The position numbers were made by a program, and so were the translations under genes. A stretch of 64,000 nt of DNA from Bacteroidota bacterium (GTDB lineage: Bacteria; Bacteroidota; Bacteroidia; Chitinophagales; Chitinophagaceae), in contig CANHHX010000002.1 in the NCBI GenBank assembly GCA_947461125.1, forward strand, positions 25,331 through 89,330, read 5' to 3'. Below the pieces are notes generated by a model that made no database searches, had not been told where the DNA came from, and saw nothing but the letters and a program-made list of their open reading frames with translations. Below, piece after piece: positions 1 through 10,227 of the stretch. Every line of letters begins with the position of its first letter. Within the stretch, counting starts at the first letter, position 1.

Positions 1-606
1 CACGCGCGCCTCCGGAACAAATTTTGGAAATCCTTCGGTGGTTACTCTTCGTTTGGCGGCAAAAGACGGGTTGTCATAAAATAATTTAGAGTGAACTGTT
101 CTTGTTAATACAGCTGGCGTATATGCATAAGACGCTGCAATACTAATATTTTTTGTTGTTGGAATTTTTTCTACACTTGGCGATAAAAATTGACAGCCTA
201 AAAATTCTTCCAATAAAACGTATACCGCTTCAAGTGTTTGATACGGTGTAGCGCCTGTGATTTGAAGTTCATTTTTACGACTCGCAATCGCATATTCATT
301 TTTTGTAAGCGCTGCATAATTTGGACAAGCACTGCCAATATATATAACTGAACTTTTCGTGTTGTTGTGAGTTGAAATAGGAATACGTGCACCACTTATT
401 TTAAATATATACTCACTGAGTTCGCGCGCCGCTAAAAGCTCCTCTTTACCTGCATTTACTGCGGTTACAATGACAGCACTCGAACGTCCATTTTGCACCA
501 TGTTAAAAAAAGGTGCTGTTACTTTTTGGGCGTTTACACAAGTAATAGTCATGCAATAAAAAAGCACAACTAAATAAGAAATTGTAGGGCGGAATAAAAA
601 ATTCAT
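1..606 (-). CDS. Partial secreted protein, DUF4838 / GH20-like N-terminal domain (alpha-glucuronidase-type); C-terminus lies outside the window
   Basis: Open minus-strand frame from ATG at 606 to the window edge: MNFLFRPTISYLVVLFYCMTITCVNAQKVTAPFF...ARELSEYIFKISGARIPI...YAALTKNEYAI...ATPYQTLEAVYVLLEEFLGCQFLSPSVEKIP. Absent from the ORF track because it is truncated. Confidence 0.7.
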   Translation of the reverse strand, partial: MNFLFRPTISYLVVLFYCMTITCVNAQKVTAPFFNMVQNGRSSAVIVTAVNAGKEELLAARELSEYIFKISGARIPISTHNNTKSSVIYIGSACPNYAALTKNEYAIASRKNELQITGATPYQTLEAVYVLLEEFLGCQFLSPSVEKIPTTKNISIAASYAYTPAVLTRTVHSKLFYDNPSFAAKRRVTTEGFPKFVPEARV

Positions 607-743
607 ACAACGTATTTTAGTACCCTAAATTTAATTTATTTCAATAACTGAATTCTAACCTTTTTTAAGCCTATTTGAACCGGTTAAAAAATAATTAATG
701 CACTCATTTAATAGTGGCGTAAATTAACTGCAAATAAAAATTC

Positions 744-3173
744 ATGAAAAAAATATTGTTCGTATTTGCGGTACTATGTTCAAGTAGTTTACTTGCACAA
801 GATGTATTTTACTTTACTAGCGGACTGGCTTCGGGAAAAACACACCAATATGGTAGAGAAGCGATGTACTCCGATGCCCTCGCTTATAGCTTGTACAAGG
901 GAGGAAGTAAACCACAGGAAGGATTACCTGTTTCGAATAGCGCAAATACAAACTGGACAAGTATTAACGCCGACAGTGCGCATAATTTTAGAAGTCAGGC
1001 GCTTGCCAATGGATATTTATACCTAACGTATAATGCTCCAAAGGCTGTTACAGCTGTGTTTATTGGCACAGGGCACTCCATGGTGTTTATCAATGGAGCA
1101 CCACATGCAGGTGATATGTACCGTTATGGTTGGATGTACATTCCTGTTCAGTTAAAAAAAGGAATCAATGAATTTTATATCCGCGCCGCAGGCGCTGGTA
1201 GGTTTGCTTCGGTAAAAGCAATGCTTGATTTTTCATTTAAGCCACTACAATTAAGTGCCAAAGATGCTACACTCCCATTTTTTATTGAAGGAGAAACAGT
1301 AGCGAAAAAATGGGCCGGACTTGTGGTAGTCAATAGTTCAAAAAATAATACGGCTGGCATGAGTATCACGGCCACTGTGGAAAATCAAAAAATTCAAACC
1401 AATATTACTAGCATCGCTCCACAAATTGCAAGAAAAGTTGCCGTAGAAATACCGGTACCTAAAAATGTAAGCAAAGGAAATTACAGAGTAGCGCTAACGC
1501 TAATGTCTAACAATCAAATTATTGATACTACATCTGTTGTAGTAACCGCTGTAAAAAATAATGAACACGCTTCTCATACTTTTATCAGTACTATAGATGG
1601 CTCTGTTCAGTATTATGCGGTGGCACCTCAGGCCAACGACAATAAAAATAACCCAAGTTTATTTTTATCGGTACATGGTGCAGAAGTAGAAGCTATTTCT
1701 CAAGCAAGGGCCTACAAACCAAAACAAGAAGGACCCATTGTAGCACCAACCAATAGAAGACCAAGAGGATTTAACTGGGAAGATTGGGGTAGACTTGATG
1801 CTCTAGAAGTTTTTGAGATCGCTAAAAAAACATACCAACCCAACCCACAAAATATTTATTTAACAGGCCACTCCATGGGTGGTCACGGTACTTGGTATTT
1901 AGGTGCTACCTATCCAGGAAAATGGGCCGCTATTGCACCTTCGGCAGGATATCCAACCCTTGCTGCATATGGCTCTCATGATGGTCTGGTTCCAAATGAT
2001 ACCAGCACGCCTGTTAAAAAAATATTGACGAGAGCAAGTACACCAAGCAATGTACTGGGCATGGCCAATAACTACAAAGCGAGTGGAGTTTATATTTTTC
2101 ATGGTGATGCAGATGAAACCGTTTCGGTAAACTATGCAAGACAAATGAAAAAAGTACTCGCCGAATTTCATCCCGATTTTAGTTACTACGAATATCCAGG
2201 TGGCTCGCATTGGTTTAGTGATGAGAGTGTAGACTGGGCACCCATTTTTGATTATTTCAAAAGACATACCATTCCTGTTAGCAATAAAGTAAATGTGATT
2301 GATTACACACTTCCATCTACGGCTATTACCAATACCTATCACTGGTTGCAAGTGTTACAACAAACAAAAAGTTTCGAATATAGCCGCGCGCAATTAACGC
2401 GCAATATGAAAACAAAAAATATTTCAGGTACCACTACCAACATTAATGCTGTTGCGATTGATACCAAAGATTTTGCAGTAGGTGATACGGTTAGTATTGT
2501 TTTAGACGGTAGTTCTATAACTCATATTGTAAATAGTAGCGCTCTCGTGTTGGAAAAAAATGCAAATTGGACCAAAGGAATGTCGCCATCACTTACCAAC
2601 AAGGGCATCCAAAGAAACGGTGGTTTAAAAGAAGCATTCAACCATAATATGGTTTTTGTTTATGCAACTCATGGTACAGAAGCAGAAAATAACTGGGCCT
2701 TACAAAAAGCAAAATATGACGCCGAAACTTGGTATTACAGAGGAAACGGATCTGTAAGTTTAATTGCAGATAAGGATTTTAATACTGCCGCATATCAAAA
2801 TCAAGGCGTTATTTTATATGGCAATGAATCCACCAATTCCGCAGCAGCGGCACTTCTTACCAACTGTCCTATTAAAGTTACTACCGGAAAAATTGTAATG
2901 GGGAGCACCGTATTTGAAGGTCAAGATTTAGGCGCTTACTTTATGTACCCAGCACAAAACAATGGCATTACGAGCGTTGCACTCATTGGGGGTACGGGTG
3001 TACAAGGTATGCAAGCTGCTGATGCCAATCAATATTTTAGCGGTGGTAGCGGTTTCCCAGACTTCATGGTTTTTTCTCTAGATATGCTTATTAAGGGTGA
3101 AGACGGCATTAAAGCTGTGGGTTATTTTAACAATGACTGGAGTTTAGGCAAGGATTTTTACATTAAAAAGTAA
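744..3173 (+). CDS. Secreted alpha/beta-hydrolase esterase (CE1 / prolyl-oligopeptidase-like), multidomain
   Basis: Signal peptide MKKILFVFAVLCSSSLLAQ; nucleophile elbow GHSMGGHGTWYLGATYPGKWAAIAPSAG; GDADETVSVNYARQM; GGSHW near the catalytic His. Confidence 0.8.
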   Translation: MKKILFVFAVLCSSSLLAQDVFYFTSGLASGKTHQYGREAMYSDALAYSLYKGGSKPQEGLPVSNSANTNWTSINADSAHNFRSQALANGYLYLTYNAPKAVTAVFIGTGHSMVFINGAPHAGDMYRYGWMYIPVQLKKGINEFYIRAAGAGRFASVKAMLDFSFKPLQLSAKDATLPFFIEGETVAKKWAGLVVVNSSKNNTAGMSITATVENQKIQTNITSIAPQIARKVAVEIPVPKNVSKGNYRVALTLMSNNQIIDTTSVVVTAVKNNEHASHTFISTIDGSVQYYAVAPQANDNKNNPSLFLSVHGAEVEAISQARAYKPKQEGPIVAPTNRRPRGFNWEDWGRLDALEVFEIAKKTYQPNPQNIYLTGHSMGGHGTWYLGATYPGKWAAIAPSAGYPTLAAYGSHDGLVPNDTSTPVKKILTRASTPSNVLGMANNYKASGVYIFHGDADETVSVNYARQMKKVLAEFHPDFSYYEYPGGSHWFSDESVDWAPIFDYFKRHTIPVSNKVNVIDYTLPSTAITNTYHWLQVLQQTKSFEYSRAQLTRNMKTKNISGTTTNINAVAIDTKDFAVGDTVSIVLDGSSITHIVNSSALVLEKNANWTKGMSPSLTNKGIQRNGGLKEAFNHNMVFVYATHGTEAENNWALQKAKYDAETWYYRGNGSVSLIADKDFNTAAYQNQGVILYGNESTNSAAAALLTNCPIKVTTGKIVMGSTVFEGQDLGAYFMYPAQNNGITSVALIGGTGVQGMQAADANQYFSGGSGFPDFMVFSLDMLIKGEDGIKAVGYFNNDWSLGKDFYIKK

Positions 3174-3179
3174 AGAAAG

Positions 3180-5387
3180 ATGAAAAAAATATTCGTTGCT
3201 ATTTCGCTGGTACTCTTAGGGTATATTGCAGTAGCGCAAAAGCAAATAAAAATTATTCCAGAGCCACAATTTTTGAAGGTACATAGGGGAAATTTTACTT
3301 TTTATAAAAACACACAGTTTATAGCACCTGCTAGTTGGAAACCAATTGCAAAATATGTACAGCAAATTATAAGTACCTCCATTAGTACACTTCCAAAAGG
3401 AAATACGCGCATTATATTTAAAGAGAATAAAAATTTAGCGCATAGTGAATACAGTTTAGAAATTACTACTAACACTATTACGATTGCTGCAAAAGATTAT
3501 GCCGGCGCACTCTATGGAGCTCAAACCATTGTTCAGCTTTGGTATACTACCCATACGCCTAGCCGTATTGCATGTGTAACGTTAAAAGACAAGCCCAGGT
3601 TCGAATACAGGGGTCTCATGCTAGACGTTTCTAGAAATTTTTATCCGGTATCATTTATTAAAAGCTTAATTGATGTATTCAGTATTTATAAAATCAACAA
3701 CCTCCATTTACACTTAACAGATGGTGCAGGTTGGCGACTTGAAATAAAAAAATACCCGCTTCTAACAAAACAGGCTGCCTTTAGAACACATAAAACATGG
3801 AAAGAGTGGTGGAAAAATGGAATGGGTTATTTACAAGAAGGTGATCCGCTGGCATACGGAGGATATTACACACAAAATGATGCAAAAGATATTGTTGCCT
3901 ATGCAAGGGCAAAAGCCATCAATGTGATTCCAGAAATTGAAATGCCAGGGCACTCCGATGAAGTGCTAGCAGCCTATCCAAATCTAGCCTGTGATAGTGT
4001 GAAAGGTAGAAGTGGAGAGTTTTGTATTGGAAACGATTCGACCTTCACTTTTATGCAGGATGTACTTACAGAAGTGATGGGGTTGTTTCCTTCAAAATAT
4101 ATTCATATTGGAGGCGATGAAGCCGCAAAAGGACACTGGAAAAAATGTACAAAATGCCAAAAGCGCATCAAGGATAATAACCTAAAAGATGAAGATGAAC
4201 TACAAAGCTATGCCATCAAAAGAATGGAAAAGTTTATCTCAGGCAAAGGACGTTATTTACTAGGATGGGATGAAATATTAGAAGGTGGCCTTGCCCCTGG
4301 TGCGCGCGTAATGAGCTGGAGAGGAGAGCAAGGTGGTATTGATGCGGCTAGGCAAAACCACGATGTAATTATGACCCCGGGCGGCACTTGTTATTTTGAT
4401 AAATACCAACAAAACCCTGCTGGGGAACCAGAAGCCATTGGTGGATTTTTACCGCTTCAAAAAGTGTATGAATACGAACCGCTTCCCGCTGCATTAGAAA
4501 AAGACAAACAACAATATGTAAAAGGCGCACAAGCCAATTTATGGACCGAATACGTGCCTACGCAGGAGCATGCGGCCTATATGATTTTTCCGCGCATCAT
4601 TGCATTAAGTGAAGTGGTATGGAGTAACCCGGCTGCTAAAAATTGGGCGCAGTTTCAAGAAAAATTAACGGCTCATTATAACTTATTACAAGCATTTAAT
4701 GTCAATTATTGTAGGCCTTCCAATAGAGTTGATATTTCAACAAGTATTGATACCGTAACGCGTGCTGCTACTATTCGTTTTAATAGCGAGCAGTTTAAAC
4801 CTACTATCTATTATACCACTAATGGAACGGACCCCACCACTGCTTCTAATATTTATTCAACGCCATTTTTAATAGATGCAAAAGCAACAATTAAAGCAGC
4901 CATTATAAATGCAAAAAAATCGGCACCTGATTCAATACTCATTAATTTTCATAAAGCATTTAATAAGCCCGTAACCTACAATATACCGTATAGCAAAGGT
5001 TATCCGGCTGATGGTACACGCACGCTTGTAAATGGATACCGTGGAACTTTAACTTACCAAGATGGACAGTGGCAGGGATTCACCAGCAACATAGATGTTG
5101 TTATTGATTTACAAAAAGTAGACACCATACATTTAGTACAAGCAAATTTTATGCAAATCATTGGGCCAGGGGTTTATATGCCCAAATACATAGAAGTACA
5201 AACATCGGTGGACGGCGTAAACTATACCAATCAGGGTAGAGATAACAATACGGTATCTTCCTTAGAGAGTAGTTTACTATTTAAAGATTTTAAAATACAA
5301 ATGAAACCTACCGCTGCTCGCTATATCAAGTTTGTTTCAAAACTGCAAAGCGGCTTTCAATTTATCGATGAAATTATTGTAGAATAA
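3180..5387 (+). CDS. Beta-N-acetylhexosaminidase, GH20, with C-terminal chitobiase/F5-8-type region
   Basis: GH20 motifs: YRGLMLDVSRNFYPVSFIKSLIDVFSIYKINNLHLHLTDGAGWRLEIKKYP; PEIEMPGHSDEVLAAYP; YIHIGGDEAAKGHWKKC. Confidence 0.92.
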   Translation: MKKIFVAISLVLLGYIAVAQKQIKIIPEPQFLKVHRGNFTFYKNTQFIAPASWKPIAKYVQQIISTSISTLPKGNTRIIFKENKNLAHSEYSLEITTNTITIAAKDYAGALYGAQTIVQLWYTTHTPSRIACVTLKDKPRFEYRGLMLDVSRNFYPVSFIKSLIDVFSIYKINNLHLHLTDGAGWRLEIKKYPLLTKQAAFRTHKTWKEWWKNGMGYLQEGDPLAYGGYYTQNDAKDIVAYARAKAINVIPEIEMPGHSDEVLAAYPNLACDSVKGRSGEFCIGNDSTFTFMQDVLTEVMGLFPSKYIHIGGDEAAKGHWKKCTKCQKRIKDNNLKDEDELQSYAIKRMEKFISGKGRYLLGWDEILEGGLAPGARVMSWRGEQGGIDAARQNHDVIMTPGGTCYFDKYQQNPAGEPEAIGGFLPLQKVYEYEPLPAALEKDKQQYVKGAQANLWTEYVPTQEHAAYMIFPRIIALSEVVWSNPAAKNWAQFQEKLTAHYNLLQAFNVNYCRPSNRVDISTSIDTVTRAATIRFNSEQFKPTIYYTTNGTDPTTASNIYSTPFLIDAKATIKAAIINAKKSAPDSILINFHKAFNKPVTYNIPYSKGYPADGTRTLVNGYRGTLTYQDGQWQGFTSNIDVVIDLQKVDTIHLVQANFMQIIGPGVYMPKYIEVQTSVDGVNYTNQGRDNNTVSSLESSLLFKDFKIQMKPTAARYIKFVSKLQSGFQFIDEIIVE

Positions 5388-5388
5388 A

Positions 5389-5425
5389 AAAGCGGCTACT
5401 TATTACTAGAATAGGGAGCCGCTTT
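5389..5425. terminator. Bidirectional Rho-independent terminator between convergent GH20 and oxidoreductase genes
   Basis: Perfect 9-bp stem AAAGCGGCT (5389-5397) / AGCCGCTTT (5417-5425), A-rich before and T-containing after. Confidence 0.75.
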
Positions 5426-5439
5426 ATAATCGTTACGGT

Positions 5440-6765
5440 TTAATATTTTGTAACACCTGGAACCGGAACTGGATAGAATCCGTCAGGACCTGGATTAACC
5501 GGCGCTGCTGCATCAAATGCATACACCGATGGATGTAAATTAAGCCCCGAATTAATGGCTTTATCCCAATCAATAACCTGTCCACTGTAGGTAGCCATTC
5601 GACCTAAAATAGATGTCATAGTAGAGTATGCGCCGTTTTCGGCATCGGCATATTTATACTCACCTTTTGCAATCGCTGCAAATAATTCGTCATGCTCGGT
5701 TTGATATGGATTACGCTCTTTCGATTTATCAAATTGAAAAATAGTTTTACCGCGTAAATCAGTAATACGTGCTGCATCACAATAAATTTTTCCCTTGGTA
5801 CCCACTAGTAGTTCATCTACTTTACTAGAAGTGCCCGGCATGTGCCTACACTGCGAATTTAAAATAGATCCATCGGCGTAATGAAACTCTACATAGTGGT
5901 GATCAAATATTTCACCGTGCTCTTTTGATTTTCTTACTTGTCTTCCACCAAAGCCTTGTGCTTTTACAGGATATCCATTTTTAAACCAGTTAATCACATC
6001 TAAATTGTGAATGTGCTGTTCCGTAATATGATCGCCACAAAGCCATACAAAATAATACCAGTTACGCATTTGGTATTCCATTTCGGTTTGACCTGCTTTG
6101 CGTGGTCTTGTCCAAACACCATCATTGTTCCACCAAGCCTGCATCGATGTAATATCTCCAATCATATCTTTTTTTGCAAAGAGTGCGCGGTATGAATCTT
6201 GGTAATGTCTCTGAAGCCCTACTACTACGTTTAATTTTTTTTGCTTTGCAATTTTAGCAGCAGCTAAAACCCTTTGTACACCTGCTGGATCTGTAGCTAC
6301 CGGCTTTTCCATAAATATATGTTTGCCTTGTTTTACCGCTTCTTCAAAATGAATAGGTCTAAACCCAGGAGGGGTTGCAAGTATCACTACATCTGCAAGT
6401 GGTATGGCTTTTAAATAACCGTCAAAGCCTACAAATTTTCTTTCTTCAGGAACATCAAGTGTTCCCTTTGTACCAGCACCTGCATTAGCTAGTTCGCCAG
6501 CTACGTTTTTATAACATTCATCCAGGCGGTCTTTAAAAGCATCTGCCATCGCAACAATTTTTACATTTTGCTTGCTCATTAATGCCTGAACGGCAGCACC
6601 TGTTCCACGTCCACCGCAACCAATCACGGCTACTTTGATAACGTCATCAGAACCCGAAAAAAAGTTTGCTCTAGAAATTAGAGGCGCAGCTGCAATGGCA
6701 CCTGCAAGCATGGAACCTTGTTTTACAAAGTCTCTGCGTTTGTCATGAAAAGATGAATTTGACAT
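5440..6765 (-). CDS. Gfo/Idh/MocA family oxidoreductase with Tat-like leader
   Basis: KRRDFVKQGSMLAGAIAAAPL leader; VAVIGCGGRGTGAAVQAL Rossmann motif; HIFMEKPVATDPAGV. Confidence 0.92.
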   Translation of the reverse strand: MSNSSFHDKRRDFVKQGSMLAGAIAAAPLISRANFFSGSDDVIKVAVIGCGGRGTGAAVQALMSKQNVKIVAMADAFKDRLDECYKNVAGELANAGAGTKGTLDVPEERKFVGFDGYLKAIPLADVVILATPPGFRPIHFEEAVKQGKHIFMEKPVATDPAGVQRVLAAAKIAKQKKLNVVVGLQRHYQDSYRALFAKKDMIGDITSMQAWWNNDGVWTRPRKAGQTEMEYQMRNWYYFVWLCGDHITEQHIHNLDVINWFKNGYPVKAQGFGGRQVRKSKEHGEIFDHHYVEFHYADGSILNSQCRHMPGTSSKVDELLVGTKGKIYCDAARITDLRGKTIFQFDKSKERNPYQTEHDELFAAIAKGEYKYADAENGAYSTMTSILGRMATYSGQVIDWDKAINSGLNLHPSVYAFDAAAPVNPGPDGFYPVPVPGVTKY

Positions 6766-6778
6766 ATGGCTGTTGTTT

Positions 6779-7735
6779 TTATTTTATTAAATAAGATGAA
6801 TAAAATTGTTCTACTTGTTCAGGTGTTGGCTGTTGTAATGGCCTCACGAGTCTGATACCAACATCTTTAGCCTCTGTAAGCCACCATTTACTTTTTGGAA
6901 TTTGTGGATCACGCCTATTCCAAATGGGATCCGATTTTATTCGTTTTCCATTTCTACAAATACTTGCATCAGATAAAAAAGATCCACCACGTAATACCTT
7001 TGGATACACCCCTTGCGTAGGCGCAACCATTGGGTTTTTTGATTCGATGCTAGCGTATCTGTTGGGAACATAATGATCGGTGGTCCACTCCATTAAGTTA
7101 CCAAGCATATCGTAAAGTCCCCAAGCATTGGGTAATTTTTGAGCTACTTTCTGGTATTTATTATTACTATTTTTTTGAAACCATGCATATTTAGAAAGCA
7201 GGTTAGGATCTGTGCCATAATAATAAGGCGTGGTTGCTCCTGCTCTGCTAGCGTATTCCCACTCGGCCTCGGTGGGAAGTCTATAAAAAATACCTGTTTG
7301 TTTATAGAGCCATTTGCAAAACATAAATGCCGCATATTGAGACATACTATTAGCAGGGTATCCACCCTCTTTGCCCATGCCCCAGGTTAGATCTACATAT
7401 TGAGGACTTGGTCTTGTAATAGCGTCCACATCAGAATTTTGAGAGGTGTTTTCGTCTTTTAAAAAAACATCAAAAACATCGCGGGTTACTTCTGTGGCAC
7501 TCATCCAAAATGCATCTAATGCAATTTCTTTTTGAGGTGTTTCGTCGGTGTTAATTTTTAGAGATGCCATTGGTGTACCCATTTTAAATTGTCCTGCGGG
7601 AATGGGCACCATTGCAAAACGCAAATTACTTATTGGTAATTTTTGCTCATATTTTTCAAAAATGACACTCGGTTGTTGGGTAATTGCATCAATAACAATG
7701 AAACAAAATACAGAAGTAAAAATAGTTTTGAACAC
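6779..7735 (-). CDS. SUMF1/EgtB/PvdO-domain protein (formylglycine-generating-enzyme fold, GldJ/K-like)
   Basis: PIPAGQFKMGT; YRLPTEAEWEYASRAGATTPYYYG; NAWGLYDMLGNLMEWTTDHY; VLRGGSFLSDASICRNG. Confidence 0.88.
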   Translation of the reverse strand: MFKTIFTSVFCFIVIDAITQQPSVIFEKYEQKLPISNLRFAMVPIPAGQFKMGTPMASLKINTDETPQKEIALDAFWMSATEVTRDVFDVFLKDENTSQNSDVDAITRPSPQYVDLTWGMGKEGGYPANSMSQYAAFMFCKWLYKQTGIFYRLPTEAEWEYASRAGATTPYYYGTDPNLLSKYAWFQKNSNNKYQKVAQKLPNAWGLYDMLGNLMEWTTDHYVPNRYASIESKNPMVAPTQGVYPKVLRGGSFLSDASICRNGKRIKSDPIWNRRDPQIPKSKWWLTEAKDVGIRLVRPLQQPTPEQVEQFYSSYLIK

Positions 7736-7787
7736 AATTAAATTTTAGAATAAGGAAGTTATGAATTTTTTAGAATAGCTACAACAA

Positions 7788-8807
7788 TTATTGTTCTAGG
7801 TAACTATCAAATTTTCCAAAACTAAGTTTCTGGATCCTTCCATTTTGTAAAGTGGTAATGAGTACTTCAGATTTGTACTTTTTTGCCAATATTTTAACCT
7901 GTTCAAGTGTTAAGATACTACATGCTGTTGCCAACCAATCGGCGGTGGTAGCAGTTGGTGCTACCACTGTAACATTACGCTGAAATGTAACACCATAGCC
8001 GGTTCTTGGATCAATAATATGACCATACCTTTTCCCCTCATGCACCATGAATTGAAAGGCATCACCCGATGTTGCAACTGCTTTATTGGATAAAACAAGT
8101 TTACGTTCCAATAATTTTTCTTGCTGTCCAGGTACATTAATTCCAATGGTCCATCCTTTTTTTTGAGGGGGTATACCAAAAGCAACCATATCACCTCCTG
8201 CATCTACTAAGGCCGTTGTGATACCATGTGATTGTAATAAAGCCAAAACCTTATCTGCAGCATAGCCTTTAGCGATGGCGCCCATATCAAGTTGCATCTT
8301 GGATTGTAAAAAAGTTATTGTTTGCGCATTACTATCTATTTGAAGCTTATTAAATCCTACACGGTTGCGCGCGTCATTAATTGCTGCATTTGTTGGAAAT
8401 TGTTGAGCCTTACGCGCGCTTCGCCATAGACGAGAAAGTGGGCCTACTGTAATATCAAAACTACCATCAGCGTCTTTATAGGCTTTGTGTGCAGTACAAA
8501 ACAGTTCCATTAAAATGGGTGAAATCTTAATGGATTTCCCAACTGCTGCAAATTGCAGTTTATACAATTCGGCGCTGCTATCATAATCACTACACACTAA
8601 ATTAATAGAATCAACAAGCTTAAAACTTTCTTGTGCTACGCTGTCTGCCATTTGTTTTGTATCTGCATAGAGCACAATATTAAAAGGAGAGCCCATTTTT
8701 TGCATGCTATATGCATATCTATTTTGTTGTGCTGCCGACATACATACTTGCGTAAAGAGTAACAAAAAGAGAAGGGGCTTTTTCAAATAAAATAAGTTTG
8801 CGTTCAA
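7788..8807 (-). CDS. apbE: FAD:protein FMN transferase (ApbE family)
   Basis: MGSPFNIVLYA; DYDSSAELYKLQ; LDMGAIAKGYAADKVLALL; ALVDAGGDMVAFG; HIIDPRTGYGV. Confidence 0.92.
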   Translation of the reverse strand: MNANLFYLKKPLLFLLLFTQVCMSAAQQNRYAYSMQKMGSPFNIVLYADTKQMADSVAQESFKLVDSINLVCSDYDSSAELYKLQFAAVGKSIKISPILMELFCTAHKAYKDADGSFDITVGPLSRLWRSARKAQQFPTNAAINDARNRVGFNKLQIDSNAQTITFLQSKMQLDMGAIAKGYAADKVLALLQSHGITTALVDAGGDMVAFGIPPQKKGWTIGINVPGQQEKLLERKLVLSNKAVATSGDAFQFMVHEGKRYGHIIDPRTGYGVTFQRNVTVVAPTATTADWLATACSILTLEQVKILAKKYKSEVLITTLQNGRIQKLSFGKFDSYLEQ

Positions 8808-8836
8808 AAGATTTGTAATTTAGAAAAACTTTAATC

Positions 8837-9532
8837 GTGATTGGGAAAATTAAGCGGATTTTATTGTATTTATTTGTTAGTTCATTTTTATATGTGCTTA
8901 TCACAAAATTTGTAGACCCTCCCATTACTATTACGCAACTGACAAACGCCTTTGGACTTGGATTAAAAAGAGATTATGTAAGTTGGGAAGAACTTGGCTA
9001 CCAAAGTAAACTAGCGGCTATTGCAAGCGAAGACCAACTATTTGCAGAACATATTGGTTTTGATTTTGATGCCATTGAAAAAAGTTTACGCCCTAAAAAG
9101 AAAAAGAAAAAAAGTAAAATACCCCTTGGCGGTGGTGCAAGTACCATCACACAACAGGTTGCAAAAAATGTTTTTTTATGGCAAGGCGGGTCTTATGATA
9201 AATACATCCGAAAAATTCCAGAAATCTATTTTACGTTTTTGATTGAATTAATATGGGGTAAAAAAAGAATTTTAGAAGTATACTTAAATGTAATTGAAAC
9301 AGGACCCGGCTGTTTTGGAATGGAAGCTGCCGCCAGGCACTATTTTAATAAATCAGCAAAATCATTGACACCTGCACAAGCCGCCATGATTGTAGCCGGT
9401 TTTCCAAATCCTAAAAAGTTTACAGCGAGTCCCATGAGTAAGCGCGTAAGCTGGCGCTATCCTCAAATTTTAAGGCAAATGAGTAATATAGATACCGATG
9501 AAGACATCTATACTTTACTGCATAAAAAATAA
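8837..9532 (+). CDS. mtgA: Monofunctional biosynthetic peptidoglycan transglycosylase (GT51), GTG start
   Basis: AIASEDQLFAEHIGFDFDAIEKS; GASTITQQVAKNVFLW; GKKRILEVYLNVIETGPGCFGMEAAARHYFNKSAKSLTPAQAAMI. Confidence 0.93.
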   Translation: MIGKIKRILLYLFVSSFLYVLITKFVDPPITITQLTNAFGLGLKRDYVSWEELGYQSKLAAIASEDQLFAEHIGFDFDAIEKSLRPKKKKKKSKIPLGGGASTITQQVAKNVFLWQGGSYDKYIRKIPEIYFTFLIELIWGKKRILEVYLNVIETGPGCFGMEAAARHYFNKSAKSLTPAQAAMIVAGFPNPKKFTASPMSKRVSWRYPQILRQMSNIDTDEDIYTLLHKK

Positions 9533-9533
9533 T

Positions 9534-10187
9534 TTATTTCCCTTCTTTGAAAAAACGATAAGAAAAAATAATGGGGGCCACAACCATGGGTATCATAATT
9601 ACAAAAAAACTAATAAATGCCCACATGCCTGGTAGTACAAAACCAAATATCATTTGAAGTATACCGCCATACAACCAAAATTTTCCAGCATAGTTATGTG
9701 TGGCATTCCAATTCTCTTCACTACTTAATGTCCAAGGAAGTTTAAACCCTGCAAAATAGTTTTGAGTAAGCTTTGGGAAAAAAGATCCCATCACGGCAAA
9801 AAACAGACCGAGAAGTGGAAGGATCAATTTATCGATGGGTAGGTCGGGTTGTTTGGTTTTTGCTAATATCACCATGTTTACCCCAGACAAAAATGCGACA
9901 GTGATGAGTCCAAATACCTTAAAATAAGCGTCATTGTTGTTTTCATACCTTTTGGGATCAATTTTTTTGATATTGATCATTAATAAATAGGTAAACAAAC
10001 TAATGATTCCTATAAATACAGGTCCAAAAAAAGCCATGCTTTTAGATCCAAATCCATCGGCCTCTCCTTTTATATTAAAATGAGTTGGTATGGTTGCTGG
10101 TAAACTAGCGTAAAAAGTTGATAGGTATACAAAAGGTGCTGCAACTAAAATAGCAACTAAGATGTAATGAGAATAATTCTTATTCAT
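9534..10187 (-). CDS. DUF1648 / SdpI-family membrane protein
   Basis: YASLPATIPTHFNIKGEADGFGSK near the N-terminus (DUF1648 motif); several TM segments; GFKLPWTLSSEENWNATHNYAGKFW (SdpI-like). Confidence 0.85.
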   Translation of the reverse strand: MNKNYSHYILVAILVAAPFVYLSTFYASLPATIPTHFNIKGEADGFGSKSMAFFGPVFIGIISLFTYLLMINIKKIDPKRYENNNDAYFKVFGLITVAFLSGVNMVILAKTKQPDLPIDKLILPLLGLFFAVMGSFFPKLTQNYFAGFKLPWTLSSEENWNATHNYAGKFWLYGGILQMIFGFVLPGMWAFISFFVIMIPMVVAPIIFSYRFFKEGK

Positions 10188-10204
10188 AGTTAGCGGGTTA
10201 ATAT

Positions 10205-10227
10205 ATTTGTAATCAACAATTACAAAT
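10205..10227. promoter_or_regulatory. Inverted repeat in a divergent intergenic region (possible operator)
   Basis: ATTTGTAAT-CAACA-ATTACAAAT: perfect 9-bp arms, 5-nt spacer, in the ~40-bp divergent gap. Confidence 0.4.

Noticed and set aside
1899-2351. 150-aa minus-strand ORF
   Set aside because: Fully antisense to the well-supported esterase CDS (744-3173); composition shows no recognisable motif.
7765-7795. AACAATTATTGTT palindrome near the end of apbE
   Set aside because: Short, AT-rich and partly coding (C-terminal EQ-stop); consistent with chance.
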